From positions 186,001 through 250,000 of the forward strand of contig NZ_VDUX01000002.1 of assembly GCF_008039565.1 (NCBI RefSeq): DNA of 64,000 nt, written 5' to 3'. Positions 25,646 through 34,158 of this stretch are shown here, one piece after another. The DNA comes from Aeromicrobium terrae. GTDB lineage: Bacteria > Actinomycetota > Actinomycetes > Propionibacteriales > Nocardioidaceae. The translations under genes and the position numbers were made by a program. A model generated the notes under the pieces. It was given only the letters and a program-made list of their open reading frames with translations. It was not told the origin of the DNA and ran no database searches. Within the stretch, counting starts at the first letter, position 1, and every line of letters starts with the position of its first letter.

Positions 25646-26212
25646 TCAGCCTGGTGCCGGAACGTTCCAGCGCAGCAGGACCGGGTACTCGTGCTCGTGG
25701 CCGAGGACGGAGCACGTCGCGGTGTCGAGCCGGAAGAACCGGCCCTCGGCGACCGGCTGGTCGAGCCAGCGAGCGGCGAGGACCCGGAGTGCGTGTCCGT
25801 GCCCGATGACGAGGGTGTCGCCGTCGACCGCCCTGGCGCGGGCCACGACGCGGTCGAGCCGCGCGCCGACCTCCTCGGCAGTCTCGCCGCCGGGCGTCGG
25901 GTGGGTCCAGACCGTCCAGCCCGGCACCGTCTCGCGGATCTGCTGGGTGGTGATCCCCTCGTAGTCGCCGTAGAACCACTCGGCGAGGTCGTCGTCGACC
26001 TCGGCGTCGGGGAAGCCGGCGAGCTCGGCGGTGCGCCGGGCTCGCAGGCGCGGGCTGACCAGGACCTGCGCCAAGTCCCACGTCGCGAGCACGCCACGCA
26101 GCGCTCGTGCAGCGTCCTCCCCCGCCGTCGTCAGCGGGAGGTCGGTGACCGACGTGTGCCGGCCGGCCGCGCTCCACTCGGTCTCGCCGTGACGGACGAC
26201 GACGACGCTCAC
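25646..26212 (-). CDS. histidine phosphatase (phosphoglycerate mutase-like)
   Basis: 188 residues. VVRHGETEW with catalytic His8, SPRLRARRTAE and GHGHALR motifs define the branch-1 histidine phosphatase fold. Located where M. tuberculosis has Rv3214 (gpm2/entD-like), whose product is an acid phosphatase rather than a mutase. GTG start is 1 bp from the stop of the preceding mesaconyl-CoA hydratase gene, so the two are likely co-transcribed. Confidence 0.87.
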   Translation of the reverse strand: MSVVVVRHGETEWSAAGRHTSVTDLPLTTAGEDAARALRGVLATWDLAQVLVSPRLRARRTAELAGFPDAEVDDDLAEWFYGDYEGITTQQIRETVPGWTVWTHPTPGGETAEEVGARLDRVVARARAVDGDTLVIGHGHALRVLAARWLDQPVAEGRFFRLDTATCSVLGHEHEYPVLLRWNVPAPG

Positions 26213-26213
26213 G

Positions 26214-27251
26214 TCAGGCCTGTGGCGCGAGGGCCCAGTAGTCGAGGTCGAGCAGCACGCCCTCGGCGTACTTGCCGTCCTCGGTGCGCAGCATCATCGA
26301 CTCGTCGCGGCCCTTGGTGGCGACGAGGCGGAGGCGCAGTGCGCCCACGCCGGGGGCGTCGACGTCGGCCTTGTCGAGCACCTCGGACCATGCGTAGACG
26401 GTGTCGCCCGCGAGCGCCGGGGCTGTGTGGGCTCCGGCGTTGATGGCGGCGATCAGCTGCGCGTTGGCCAGCCCGTTGAAGGACAGCGCTCGCGCCATCG
26501 AGATGACGTGACCGCCGTAGACCAGCCGGGTGCCGTCGGGACGCGCCTCGGTGTTGAAGTGCACCTTGGCGGTGTTCTGCCACAGGCGCGTGGCGAGCAT
26601 GTGCTCCGGGTCGGTGAGCGTGACGCCGTCGACGTGGTCGATCTTCTCGCCGACCTCGTAGTCGTCCCAGCGGTGCGGCTCGCCGGCGGCGGCAAAGTCG
26701 TAGCCGGTGAAGTCGAGACCGTCCGGGATCACGAGGTCCTCGGCGGCGACGGCGTCGGTCAGCTCGGGGACCACGGTCTCCGGGGCCGGGGCGTCCTGGT
26801 CACGCTTGTGCACCATCACCCAGCGGGCCCAGTCGATCGCGACCTCACCGCGCTGGTTGGTGGCGGTGGAGCGGACGTAGACGACGCCCGTCTTGCCGTT
26901 GGAGTTCTGCTTGAGGCCGATGACCTCGGACGACGTGCGGAGCGTGTCGCCCGGCACGACCGGACGGTGGAACCGGCACTCGGCGTAGCCCAGGTTGGCG
27001 ACCGCGTTGAGCGACACGTCGGGGACGGTCTTGCCGAACGCCACGTGGAAGCCGATGAGCTCCTCGACCGGGTGCGGGTCCAGCCCGACCGACGCGGCGA
27101 ACTCCGCCGACGACGGGATCGCGAATCGCGTCGGGTAGAGCGCGGTGTACAGCGCCCGGTCGCCCTCGGTGATCGTGCGCGGCGTCGCGTGCTCGATCAC
27201 CTGCCCCAGCGTGAAGTCCTCGAAGTAGTTGCCGGGGTTGGTCTTGCTCAC
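26214..27251 (-). CDS. mch: mesaconyl-CoA hydratase-type MaoC protein
   Basis: 345 residues, double hot-dog fold. The N-terminus KTNPGNYFEDFTLGQVIEHA and blocks such as FGKTVPDVSLNAVANLGYA, WDDYEVGEKIDHVDGVT and YGGHVISMARALSFNGLANA match what I know of mesaconyl-CoA hydratase from the ethylmalonyl-CoA pathway (Rhodobacter type, about 343 residues). It would hydrate mesaconyl-CoA to beta-methylmalyl-CoA, which a lyase like those at 54.5-56.5 kb would split. GTG start overlaps the previous stop as GTGA. Confidence 0.85.
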   Translation of the reverse strand: MSKTNPGNYFEDFTLGQVIEHATPRTITEGDRALYTALYPTRFAIPSSAEFAASVGLDPHPVEELIGFHVAFGKTVPDVSLNAVANLGYAECRFHRPVVPGDTLRTSSEVIGLKQNSNGKTGVVYVRSTATNQRGEVAIDWARWVMVHKRDQDAPAPETVVPELTDAVAAEDLVIPDGLDFTGYDFAAAGEPHRWDDYEVGEKIDHVDGVTLTDPEHMLATRLWQNTAKVHFNTEARPDGTRLVYGGHVISMARALSFNGLANAQLIAAINAGAHTAPALAGDTVYAWSEVLDKADVDAPGVGALRLRLVATKGRDESMMLRTEDGKYAEGVLLDLDYWALAPQA

Positions 27252-27721
27252 AGGATGGTTCTTCCCGGCATCTTGGCCAGCAGCTCCTGGCCCTGGGCCA
27301 GGAACTTGTGCTCGACCAGCACCTCGTACTTGGTGGCGACGACCTTCTGGACGGAGCTGAAGTCACGCTGTCCGCGCGTCGCGGCGTAGCCGAGCAGGCT
27401 CCAGACCACGCCGAACACCACGCCCAGCAGGACGGCGCCGAGCACGGTGCCGAGCCAGCTGCCCTCCTCGGCGAAGATCCCGACCAGCAGGCCGATGAGC
27501 AGGCCGAGCCACGCACCCGACGCGGCGCCGGCCAGGGCGACGCGACCGTTGGTGAGACGACCCGTGACCCGCTCCACCTGCTTGAGGTCGGTGCCGACGA
27601 TCAAGCAGTTCTGCACCGGGAAGTGCTCGTCGGACAGGAAGTCGACGGCCTTCTGCGCCGCGGCGTAGTCGTCGAACACCCCCAGCGACTGCGGGTACTG
27701 CAGCTCGAAGATCTCAGGCAT
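27248..27721 (-). CDS. general-stress-protein-like membrane protein
   Basis: 157 residues. N-terminal domain (about 1-55) resembles the YflT/general stress protein 17M-like domain (LGVFDDYAAAQKAVDFL); the middle holds two glycine-rich transmembrane segments (about 66-110) and a soluble C-terminal part follows. Function unknown. ATG 27721 is preferred over the frame extension to 27808, which enters the palindromic repeat. Followed by the mesaconyl-CoA hydratase gene with a GTGA overlap. Confidence 0.75.
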   Translation of the reverse strand: MPEIFELQYPQSLGVFDDYAAAQKAVDFLSDEHFPVQNCLIVGTDLKQVERVTGRLTNGRVALAGAASGAWLGLLIGLLVGIFAEEGSWLGTVLGAVLLGVVFGVVWSLLGYAATRGQRDFSSVQKVVATKYEVLVEHKFLAQGQELLAKMPGRTIL

Positions 27722-27772
27722 GGGTTCGATCGTAGTGGTGCGGCCCCGATCCCCGGCCCTCTCCCCGGGCGT

Positions 27773-27878
27773 GATCTCGATACGCCCGCTCGCAGAGCTC
27801 GCAGGCACTCGATCACCGAGGGCCCGGTGGTCGAGTGCGCCCGCGAGCGCCAGCGAGCTGGGCGTGTATCGAGACCAC
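27773..27878. repeat. REP-like palindromic repeat pair, copy 1
   Basis: Two inverted modules: TCTCGATACGCC...CACTCGATCACC and, facing it, GGTGGTCGAGTGC...GTATCGAGACCAC, with internal GCTCGC/GCGAGC. It ends exactly at the stop codon of the acyl-CoA dehydrogenase gene. Related modules recur at 57044-57162 in the other order. The element could form a long stem in RNA. Confidence 0.75.
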
Positions 27879-29072
27879 TCAGGCCTTGTAGTCCTCCAGC
27901 AGGCGGCGGCCGATGATCATCTTCTGGATGTCGGCCGTGCCCTCGCCGATCAGGAGCATCGGGGCCTCGCGGTAGAGGCGCTCGATCTCGTACTCCTTGC
28001 TGAAGCCGTAGCCGCCGTGGATGCGGAACGAGTCCTCCACGACGTCGCGGCAGTACTCGCTCGCGAGCAGCTTGGCCATGCCCGCCTCGAGGTCGTTGCG
28101 CTTCCCGGCATCCTTGATGCGGGCGGCCTTCACGACCATCTCGTGGGCGGCCTCGACCTTGGTGCCCATCTCGGCGAGACGGAACAGGACGGCCTGGTGG
28201 TCGGCGATCTTCTTGCCGAACGTCTCGCGCTGCTGCGAGTAGGCGATGCCCAGCTCGAAGGCACGAGTCGCGAGGCCCACGGCACGGGCGGCGACGTTCA
28301 CGCGGCCGACCTCGACGCCGTCCATCATCTGGTAGAAGCCCTTGCCGGGCTCGCCGCCGAGGATCTGGTCGGCCGAGATCTTGTGGCCCTCGAAGACCAT
28401 CTCCGTGGTGTCGACACCCTTGTAGCCCATCTTCTCGATCTTGCCCGGGATGGTGATGCCCTGAGCCGTCTCGCCGAAGCCGGACTCCTTCTCCACCAGG
28501 AAGGTGGTCATGTTCTTGTAGACCGAGTCGGCACCCTCGTCGGTCTTCACCAGCACCGCGACGAGGTTGGCCGAGCCGCCGTTCGTCAGCCACATCTTCT
28601 GGCCGTCGATCGTGTAGTTGCCGTCGTCGCCCTTGACCGCCTTGGTGGAGATGGCGGAGACGTCCGAGCCGAGCGACGGCTCCGACATGGAGAAGGCGCC
28701 GCGGATCTCACCGGTGGCCATCTTCGGCAGGTACTTCTGCTTCTGCTCGTCGGTGCCGTGGTGCATCAGCATGTAGGCGACGATGAAGTGCGTGTTGATG
28801 ACGCCGGAGACGCTCATCCAGCCGCGGGCGATCTCCTCGACCACCAGCGCGTAGGTGAGCAGCGACTCGCCGAGCCCGCCGAACTCCTCGGGGATCATCA
28901 GGCCGAAGATGCCGAGCTCCTTGAGGCCCTCGACGATGTCCGTCGGGTACTCGTCCTTGTGCTCGAGCTCGGTGGCGACGGGAAGGATCTCCTTCTCGAC
29001 GAACTGGCGGACGACCTTGAGGATCTCCTGCTGCTCCTCGGTCAGACCGTCGGTGGTGGCGAGACGCGCCAT
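27879..29072 (-). CDS. acyl-CoA dehydrogenase
   Basis: 397 residues, canonical single-domain-set acyl-CoA dehydrogenase (FAD). FSMSEPSLGSD and QMDG-like MMDGVEVGRVNVAARAVG are visible, as is the C-terminal IHGGYGFSKEYEIERLYRE with catalytic Glu. SD AAGGAG lies seven bases before ATG 29072. Its nearness to mesaconyl-CoA hydratase makes methylsuccinyl-CoA one possible substrate, but it lacks the long N-terminal part of the proteobacterial methylsuccinyl-CoA dehydrogenase. Substrate therefore open. Confidence 0.9.
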   Translation of the reverse strand: MARLATTDGLTEEQQEILKVVRQFVEKEILPVATELEHKDEYPTDIVEGLKELGIFGLMIPEEFGGLGESLLTYALVVEEIARGWMSVSGVINTHFIVAYMLMHHGTDEQKQKYLPKMATGEIRGAFSMSEPSLGSDVSAISTKAVKGDDGNYTIDGQKMWLTNGGSANLVAVLVKTDEGADSVYKNMTTFLVEKESGFGETAQGITIPGKIEKMGYKGVDTTEMVFEGHKISADQILGGEPGKGFYQMMDGVEVGRVNVAARAVGLATRAFELGIAYSQQRETFGKKIADHQAVLFRLAEMGTKVEAAHEMVVKAARIKDAGKRNDLEAGMAKLLASEYCRDVVEDSFRIHGGYGFSKEYEIERLYREAPMLLIGEGTADIQKMIIGRRLLEDYKA

Positions 29073-29095
29073 GGGGGGCTCCTTAGGGGCTAGGG

Positions 29096-29794
29096 CTAGG
29101 CGAGGGACTCGTTGGCGCGCACGAGGTCGGCGTCGAAGTCGACCTCGATGGCGGGGAACTGGGAGATGTCGATGGGAACGATCTTGAGGCCATCCGCCTC
29201 GATCGCAACCTCGATGCCACGCTCGAAGTAGTCCTGGTCGTCGCAGGCCTCGAGCTGGGCGATGAGCGCCGCCTTCTCGGAGGGGGCGACGTAGTTGATG
29301 CCGACTGCCTCGCCGAGGCCGCCGACGACCGTCTTGGAGAGCTCGGCGATGTTGCCGGCGTCGTCGAGCGTGTACTTGACCTCTTCGTCGGCGACGGAGT
29401 CGGTGTTGACCGAGACGAAGCTCTGGCCGGCCTCGATCGACTCGCTGAGCAGGCCGAGCAGGTCGGGGTGGAACACGACGTCGCCGTTCAGCCACAGCAC
29501 CCCCGACTCGCCGGTGAGCTGCAGCGCCTTGAGCAGGCTCTTGCTCGTGTTGGTGGTGTCGTAGAAGGGGTTGTAGACGAACGAGCAGTCCGCGTTGTCC
29601 TCGATGATCCAGTCGAGCTTGTAGCCGACGACCACCGTGATGCGCAGGTCGGGACCGAACGTCTCGCGCAGCAGGGAGATCTGGCGCCGCATGATCGTCT
29701 CACCCGTGGTCAGCTTGGTGAGCGGTTTCGGGTGGGGTCGGCCGAGCCGGGTACCCATGCCCGCCGCCAGGATGACGGCCTCGAAGGACGGCAT
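29096..29794 (-). CDS. sugar-nucleotide/choline-type nucleotidyltransferase
   Basis: 232 residues. N-terminal ILAAGMGTRLGRPHPKPL is the nucleotidyltransferase signature G-x-G-T-R-x..P-K-P; WLNGDVVF provides the metal-binding Asp. The size and the NTSKSLLKAL segment resemble LicC/choline-phosphate or sugar-phosphate cytidylyl/uridylyltransferases. Product unknown. SD GGGAGGAAC immediately precedes ATG 29794. Confidence 0.82.
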   Translation of the reverse strand: MPSFEAVILAAGMGTRLGRPHPKPLTKLTTGETIMRRQISLLRETFGPDLRITVVVGYKLDWIIEDNADCSFVYNPFYDTTNTSKSLLKALQLTGESGVLWLNGDVVFHPDLLGLLSESIEAGQSFVSVNTDSVADEEVKYTLDDAGNIAELSKTVVGGLGEAVGINYVAPSEKAALIAQLEACDDQDYFERGIEVAIEADGLKIVPIDISQFPAIEVDFDADLVRANESLA

Positions 29795-29802
29795 GTTCCT
29801 CC

Positions 29803-30654
29803 CTAGAGTTGACCCGCCGACTCTACCGGGCGGCGGACGGTCACGATCACCAGGCCAGCGAGGATGAGACCCAGGCCGACGTACACACCGACCGCCGGCG
29901 ACTGGTCGAGGAACACCCCGGCGAGCAAGGCGGCGCCCGGCACCTCGAGCAGCAGGAGCAGCGAGATCAGCGTCGGGCTCATGACCGCGAGCAGGTGGTT
30001 GAGGATCGAGTGGCCCAGCAGCTGGGCGCAGATCGTGACGGCCACGAGCAACCACCACGCCTTGGCCGAGTAGCCCGTCAGATCCACGCCGGTGACCAGG
30101 CAGACCACCAGCAGCACCGCGGCGCAGATGCCGTAGCAGGCGACGACGTAGGCCAAGGTCGACGTGCGGGTGCGTACGCCCTCCCCCGCGACCAGGTAGA
30201 CCGCGGCGCCGAGGCCACCGAGCACTGCGAGGGCGTCGCCGGCCAGCGCCTCCTTGGAGATCGTGAAGTCGACGCCGGTCACCACGAGCACCCCGGCGAC
30301 GGCGATGGTCAGGCCGAGGAGCACCCCTCGGCGGATGGTGGCCCCGCGCCACCGGTCGACGAGCACGACCCACACGATCTGCGTCGTCACGAGAGCCGTC
30401 GCGGCCGCGACCGACGTGTGCTTCAGCGCCGAGACCCAGGCCGCGAAGTGGACGGCCAGCGCGAGCCCCGCGACGACCGTCGCCCGGTCGGGGCGGGTCA
30501 GCTCACCGCGAGCGGCTCCGTACGGCGCGAGGACCGCGGTCGCCATCGCGTTGCGCCAGAACGCGATCGCCAGCGCGGGCGCAGCCGTGCCCGCCATCAA
30601 CGGCCCCGACGCCGAGACGCCGAGCACGGCGATCGCAGCGAAGAGCCAGTTCAC
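29803..30654 (-). CDS. EamA-type (DMT) transporter
   Basis: 283 residues, about ten transmembrane helices in two EamA repeats; WVSALKHTSVAAATALVTTQ is the typical end of repeat 1. Likely exports a small metabolite; substrate unknown. GTG start overlaps the stop of the VWA gene as GTGA; the nucleotidyltransferase follows 8 bp later, so the three form one minus-strand operon. Confidence 0.83.
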   Translation of the reverse strand: MNWLFAAIAVLGVSASGPLMAGTAAPALAIAFWRNAMATAVLAPYGAARGELTRPDRATVVAGLALAVHFAAWVSALKHTSVAAATALVTTQIVWVVLVDRWRGATIRRGVLLGLTIAVAGVLVVTGVDFTISKEALAGDALAVLGGLGAAVYLVAGEGVRTRTSTLAYVVACYGICAAVLLVVCLVTGVDLTGYSAKAWWLLVAVTICAQLLGHSILNHLLAVMSPTLISLLLLLEVPGAALLAGVFLDQSPAVGVYVGLGLILAGLVIVTVRRPVESAGQL

Positions 30655-32495
30655 CCGTCGACGGTAGTGGCATCACTGTCACGACGACGACGGAAGGCCG
30701 CGAGGAGCCCGGCGATCAACGCGGCGAGCACCACGAGGCCGCCGACGATCCAGCCCCAGCCGACACCCCCGTCGTCGCTCTGCGCGTCGTTCGCGGACTG
30801 CTTGGGCTTCGACGCGTACTGCGGCTCGCCGGTCTTGTCACCGGTGACCGCGACGCTCAGGGTCACGGGGACCTCGCCGACCTTCTCGTCCACCGTGGGC
30901 GTGGACGTGAAGAGGGTCAGCGCGCAGTAGTGGTCGCCGTCGAGGGCGTCGGCGCGGATGCGCTCGTCCGACGAGGTGCGGTTCTGGTACGCCACGGTGG
31001 GCCCGGCCACGTGCAGCGGCTGGTTCGCCGCGCCCGCGTACTGCACCCGGTTCGTGGTGGCCGACGGGTCGGTGACCAGCGCCTTCGTGGGTCCGTAGAC
31101 GTTGGCGAGCGCGACCTCGAAGTAGCCGCCGCCCTTGAGCGCGTCGCCCGCCTGCGGCGTGGACCCGAGGGTGAAGTCGCAGACCGGCTGCTGCCCCCAC
31201 CCGACGTCCGGCACGCGGTAAAGCAGCGTCTCCCCGGGCAGGATGCTGTCGGAGTACAGGCCCGGCGCGACCGGCGGTGCTCCCGCGAAGCTCGGCGACC
31301 CGAGCGCCGGCTGGGCCTCCCCCGACGCCTTCGGCGCGGTGGCGTCGTCGGAGTAGCCGGACGACTCGCTCGCACCGGGCAGTCCCTCGGTGGTCTTCAC
31401 CGCGGGCTCGGTGCGGACCAGCACCTCGAGCGGCTTCACGCCCTCCACCTGGGGAGGCTCGACGCTGACGACGTACGGGCCCTTGCCGCAGTCCTTGCGG
31501 TCCGCAGGTGTGGACGTGAGGTCGACCGCGTACGGCGCCTTCTGGTTGACCGACCCCTGCACGGAGATCGAGGCGGAGTCGCCGCACTCCGTGCCGTCGG
31601 CCGACGTCAGCGAGATGGACAGGCCCTCGGTCGCCGACAGCTCCGGCGAGGTGGTGCGGGTCGAGGCGCTGACGTGCAGCGTGCCCTTGCCCGGGTCGGG
31701 GACGGTGTAGTGCTCGGCACCGGTGTCGCCGATCGTGTCGAGCCACTGGCCGTCCTCGATCTCCGGGGCGTCCGCCGACGCGGACTCCGCGCCCTCGACC
31801 GGCAGGCCGGCCTCCTTGTAGCCGCGGGCGGCTCGCACCGACGTCCGCGTCAGCGTGCTCGGCAGGTCCTCGATGTCCGACACGTCGTAGTACGTGCCAC
31901 CGCCGGCCGACGCAACACAGGTGAGCTGGCTGCGCGACTTGGCGTCGACCTGCAGGCCGACGACGTCCACGTAGAAGTCGGCACCCTTCTTCTTCAGGTC
32001 GCGCGCGACCTTGCACGGGTCGCCGCCGCAGTTCTCCTCGCCGTCGGAGACGAGCACGATGCTGCGCGGGCCCTCCTTCGGCAGGTCCTTGTACGCCTGC
32101 TTCAGGCTGTACGCGATGGGGGTGTTGCCGAGCGGCTTCAGCTTGTCGATCCCGGCCTTCAGCTTCGCCTTGTCGACGTCGCCGACCGGCACGAGCAGCT
32201 CGGAGTCCTTGCACGACCCCTTGCCGTCCTCGATGGTCGAGCCGTAGACGCGCAGGCCGACCTTCGAGTCGTCGGGCAGTCGGTCGACCACCGTGCGGAG
32301 GCTCTTCTGCGCCGCCTTCATGCGGGTCTGACCGCCCGCGGACTCCTTCATCGATCCGGAGCCGTCCAGCACCAGGATCAGTGAGCCCCCGTCCTGGCCG
32401 AGCACCGACTCGTCGTCCGCGCTGGCAGGTGCGGCCACCGACAGCAGACCGGCGACGAGGCATGCGACGACAGAGCCATGAATCCCCCGAGTCAT
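30651..32495 (-). CDS. secreted VWA-domain membrane protein
   Basis: 614 residues. Signal peptide (cleavage near ASA-DD, about residue 26), then a von Willebrand A domain with an intact MIDAS, DGSGSM (Asp44, Ser46, Ser48), a cysteine-containing loop EENCGGDPC, a long Ser/Asp-rich extracellular region, one transmembrane helix (about 580-603) and an Arg-rich cytoplasmic tail. Likely a surface or metal-dependent adhesion protein. It is divergent from the Tad/Flp island, so a role with the pili is possible but unproven. Confidence 0.82.
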   Translation of the reverse strand: MTRGIHGSVVACLVAGLLSVAAPASADDESVLGQDGGSLILVLDGSGSMKESAGGQTRMKAAQKSLRTVVDRLPDDSKVGLRVYGSTIEDGKGSCKDSELLVPVGDVDKAKLKAGIDKLKPLGNTPIAYSLKQAYKDLPKEGPRSIVLVSDGEENCGGDPCKVARDLKKKGADFYVDVVGLQVDAKSRSQLTCVASAGGGTYYDVSDIEDLPSTLTRTSVRAARGYKEAGLPVEGAESASADAPEIEDGQWLDTIGDTGAEHYTVPDPGKGTLHVSASTRTTSPELSATEGLSISLTSADGTECGDSASISVQGSVNQKAPYAVDLTSTPADRKDCGKGPYVVSVEPPQVEGVKPLEVLVRTEPAVKTTEGLPGASESSGYSDDATAPKASGEAQPALGSPSFAGAPPVAPGLYSDSILPGETLLYRVPDVGWGQQPVCDFTLGSTPQAGDALKGGGYFEVALANVYGPTKALVTDPSATTNRVQYAGAANQPLHVAGPTVAYQNRTSSDERIRADALDGDHYCALTLFTSTPTVDEKVGEVPVTLSVAVTGDKTGEPQYASKPKQSANDAQSDDGGVGWGWIVGGLVVLAALIAGLLAAFRRRRDSDATTVDG

Positions 32496-32527
32496 GGAGG
32501 CAGTCTGGCACAGGACGTTTTGGGGGC

Positions 32528-32556
32528 CTGACGTGCGGCGGTGTACGTTACGTCAG
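32528..32556. promoter_or_regulatory. divergent promoter region of the VWA gene and Tad operon
   Basis: CTGACGT (32528-32534) and ACGTCAG (32550-32556) form a perfect 7-bp inverted repeat with a 15-bp spacer. TACGTT (32544-32549), inside it, is a candidate -10 for the Tad operon. A repressor bound to the repeat would cover that box. Only one copy is seen. Confidence 0.4.
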
Positions 32557-32608
32557 TCGTCAACGCGGCTCGGGCACCATGCCGGGCCGCTCACCGGGGG
32601 GTGCGTCA

Positions 32609-33439
32609 ATGGGCAGCCGCATGGTCCTGGCGACCCCGTTGAGGTCCTCCTTGGGACTCTCCGGCGAGCACGACGGCCTCGCCGTCGTCGATCTCCGCCA
32701 CCCTGACGCGGTCGAGTCCGTCCTCGGGCGCCTCCACGACGGCGGCGACGTCCCGATCGTCACCTGCGCGGCCGCCGACGAGGAAGCCGTCCGCCGGCTC
32801 ATCACCTTCACGCAGATCCGCTACCCCGGGTTCCGTGCCTGCCTCGAGCCGCTGCCCGGCACCCCGCTCGCCGTCGGCGTCGTCTCCTCCCTCGTCGACG
32901 ACCTGCACGGCGACGACGTCTTCGCCTGGCGCCTCGCCGCGCTCGACCTGCTGCGCGCGTCGCTGTGGTCCGCAGTGTGGCTGCCGAGCGTCACCGGCCT
33001 CTCGACGCCGACGCCGTCCCTGTTCCAGCACGTCCGTTCCTGGCTGCCCGGCTCGGGCTTCCTGGCGGTCGCCGCCCCGGAGCCGCGCGTCCTGCCCGCT
33101 CGCTCCGCCCCGGTCTCCGGCGTCGAGGCCCGGCCCGACTCCGCCCTGATCCACTCCCCGCTGACGCGGCCCACCTGGGTCGTCGACGCCGTCGCGAAGG
33201 CTGTGCAGCCACAGTCCGTCAGTGCCGTGGAGACCGTCCGTGAGCCGATCGACGTCTACGGCACCGAGGCCGCGGTCGAGCTGGTCGCCGTCCCGGTCTC
33301 CTTCGCGTCGGCCTCCCGGCCCGACTCGGCGGCCGTCGTCGCCTGTCCGGCGTGCGGCGTCCGCCACGCTCGGCCCACCTGCCCCGTCTGCAAGATGAGC
33401 GCCCAGCCCGGGCGCGCGACCCAAGGAGCTCGTCCGTGA
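32609..33439 (+). CDS. zinc-ribbon protein of unknown function heading the Tad operon
   Basis: 276 residues. I do not recognise the N-terminal 240 residues: a predicted alpha/beta region (VVDLRHPDAVESVLGRLHD; GVVSSLVDDLHGDDVFAWR) followed by a Pro/Ala/Ser-rich stretch. The C-terminus is a zinc ribbon CPAC-x8-CPVC (Cys246, 249, 258, 261). It is overlapped as GTGA by cpaB, so it is the first gene of the pilus operon. Candidate regulator, chaperone or scaffold; no function can be assigned from sequence. Confidence 0.7.
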   Translation: MGSRMVLATPLRSSLGLSGEHDGLAVVDLRHPDAVESVLGRLHDGGDVPIVTCAAADEEAVRRLITFTQIRYPGFRACLEPLPGTPLAVGVVSSLVDDLHGDDVFAWRLAALDLLRASLWSAVWLPSVTGLSTPTPSLFQHVRSWLPGSGFLAVAAPEPRVLPARSAPVSGVEARPDSALIHSPLTRPTWVVDAVAKAVQPQSVSAVETVREPIDVYGTEAAVELVAVPVSFASASRPDSAAVVACPACGVRHARPTCPVCKMSAQPGRATQGARP

Positions 33440-34158
33440 ACCCCCGTCAACGACGTGGCGTGATCTTCATGCTGCTCGCCGGCCTGACGGCCCTCATCCT
33501 GTTCTTCGTCGCGGTGAACTACGTCAGCTCGGTGAACGCCAAGGTGTCGCCCACCGTCACGGTCTACCAGGCGGCCAAGCAGATCGACGCGTACTCCGTC
33601 GTCGACGAGGGCGACCTCGAGGCCGTGAAGGTCCCCAAGAAGTGGACGTCGCCGGAGACCATCGACGAGAAGCGCACCCTCGTCGGCCGCCGGGTCAGCT
33701 TCAACGTCGCCAAGGGCACGTACCTCGGCACCGACATGCTCCTGCCGCCGTCGTCGCTGAACCGCGACGAGCGCGAGATCGCCCTGACCGTCGACGCCAA
33801 GACCGGCATCGCCGGCCGCGTGCGCTCCGGTGACTTCGTCGACGTGTACGCCGTGTTCGGCGAGGACGCCGGCCGCGGCGCGTCGCGGGTGCTCGTGCGC
33901 GGTGTCCGCGTGGTGTCGGTGCGCGGCATCGAGACCCGCAGTGAGACGTCGTCGCGCGACGAGCTCGAGCAGCAGCAGGTCATCCCGGTGACCCTGGCGC
34001 TCAAGCCCACGGCGGCCCTGGCCGTCACGTACGCCGACGCGTTCGCGAAGTCCGTCCGGCTCGTCGGCCTCCCGCCGGAGGCCAACGCCCAGAACCGCTC
34101 GTCGGAGCGCTCCTCCATCGACGCCGACGACCTGTCACTCCCGGGAGGTGGCGGCTGA
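33436..34158 (+). CDS. cpaB: Flp pilus assembly protein CpaB/RcpC (SAF domain)
   Basis: 240 residues. N-terminal membrane anchor (about 8-28), then an SAF-type domain (VYQAAKQIDAYSVVDEGDL) and the RcpC/CpaB region with the signature ALTVDAKTGIAGRVRSGDFV and DVYAVF. It supports the pilus channel outside the membrane. GTG 33436 has AAGGAG nine bases upstream and overlaps the previous stop; it shares one base with the next start. Confidence 0.87.
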   Translation: MNPRQRRGVIFMLLAGLTALILFFVAVNYVSSVNAKVSPTVTVYQAAKQIDAYSVVDEGDLEAVKVPKKWTSPETIDEKRTLVGRRVSFNVAKGTYLGTDMLLPPSSLNRDEREIALTVDAKTGIAGRVRSGDFVDVYAVFGEDAGRGASRVLVRGVRVVSVRGIETRSETSSRDELEQQQVIPVTLALKPTAALAVTYADAFAKSVRLVGLPPEANAQNRSSERSSIDADDLSLPGGGG

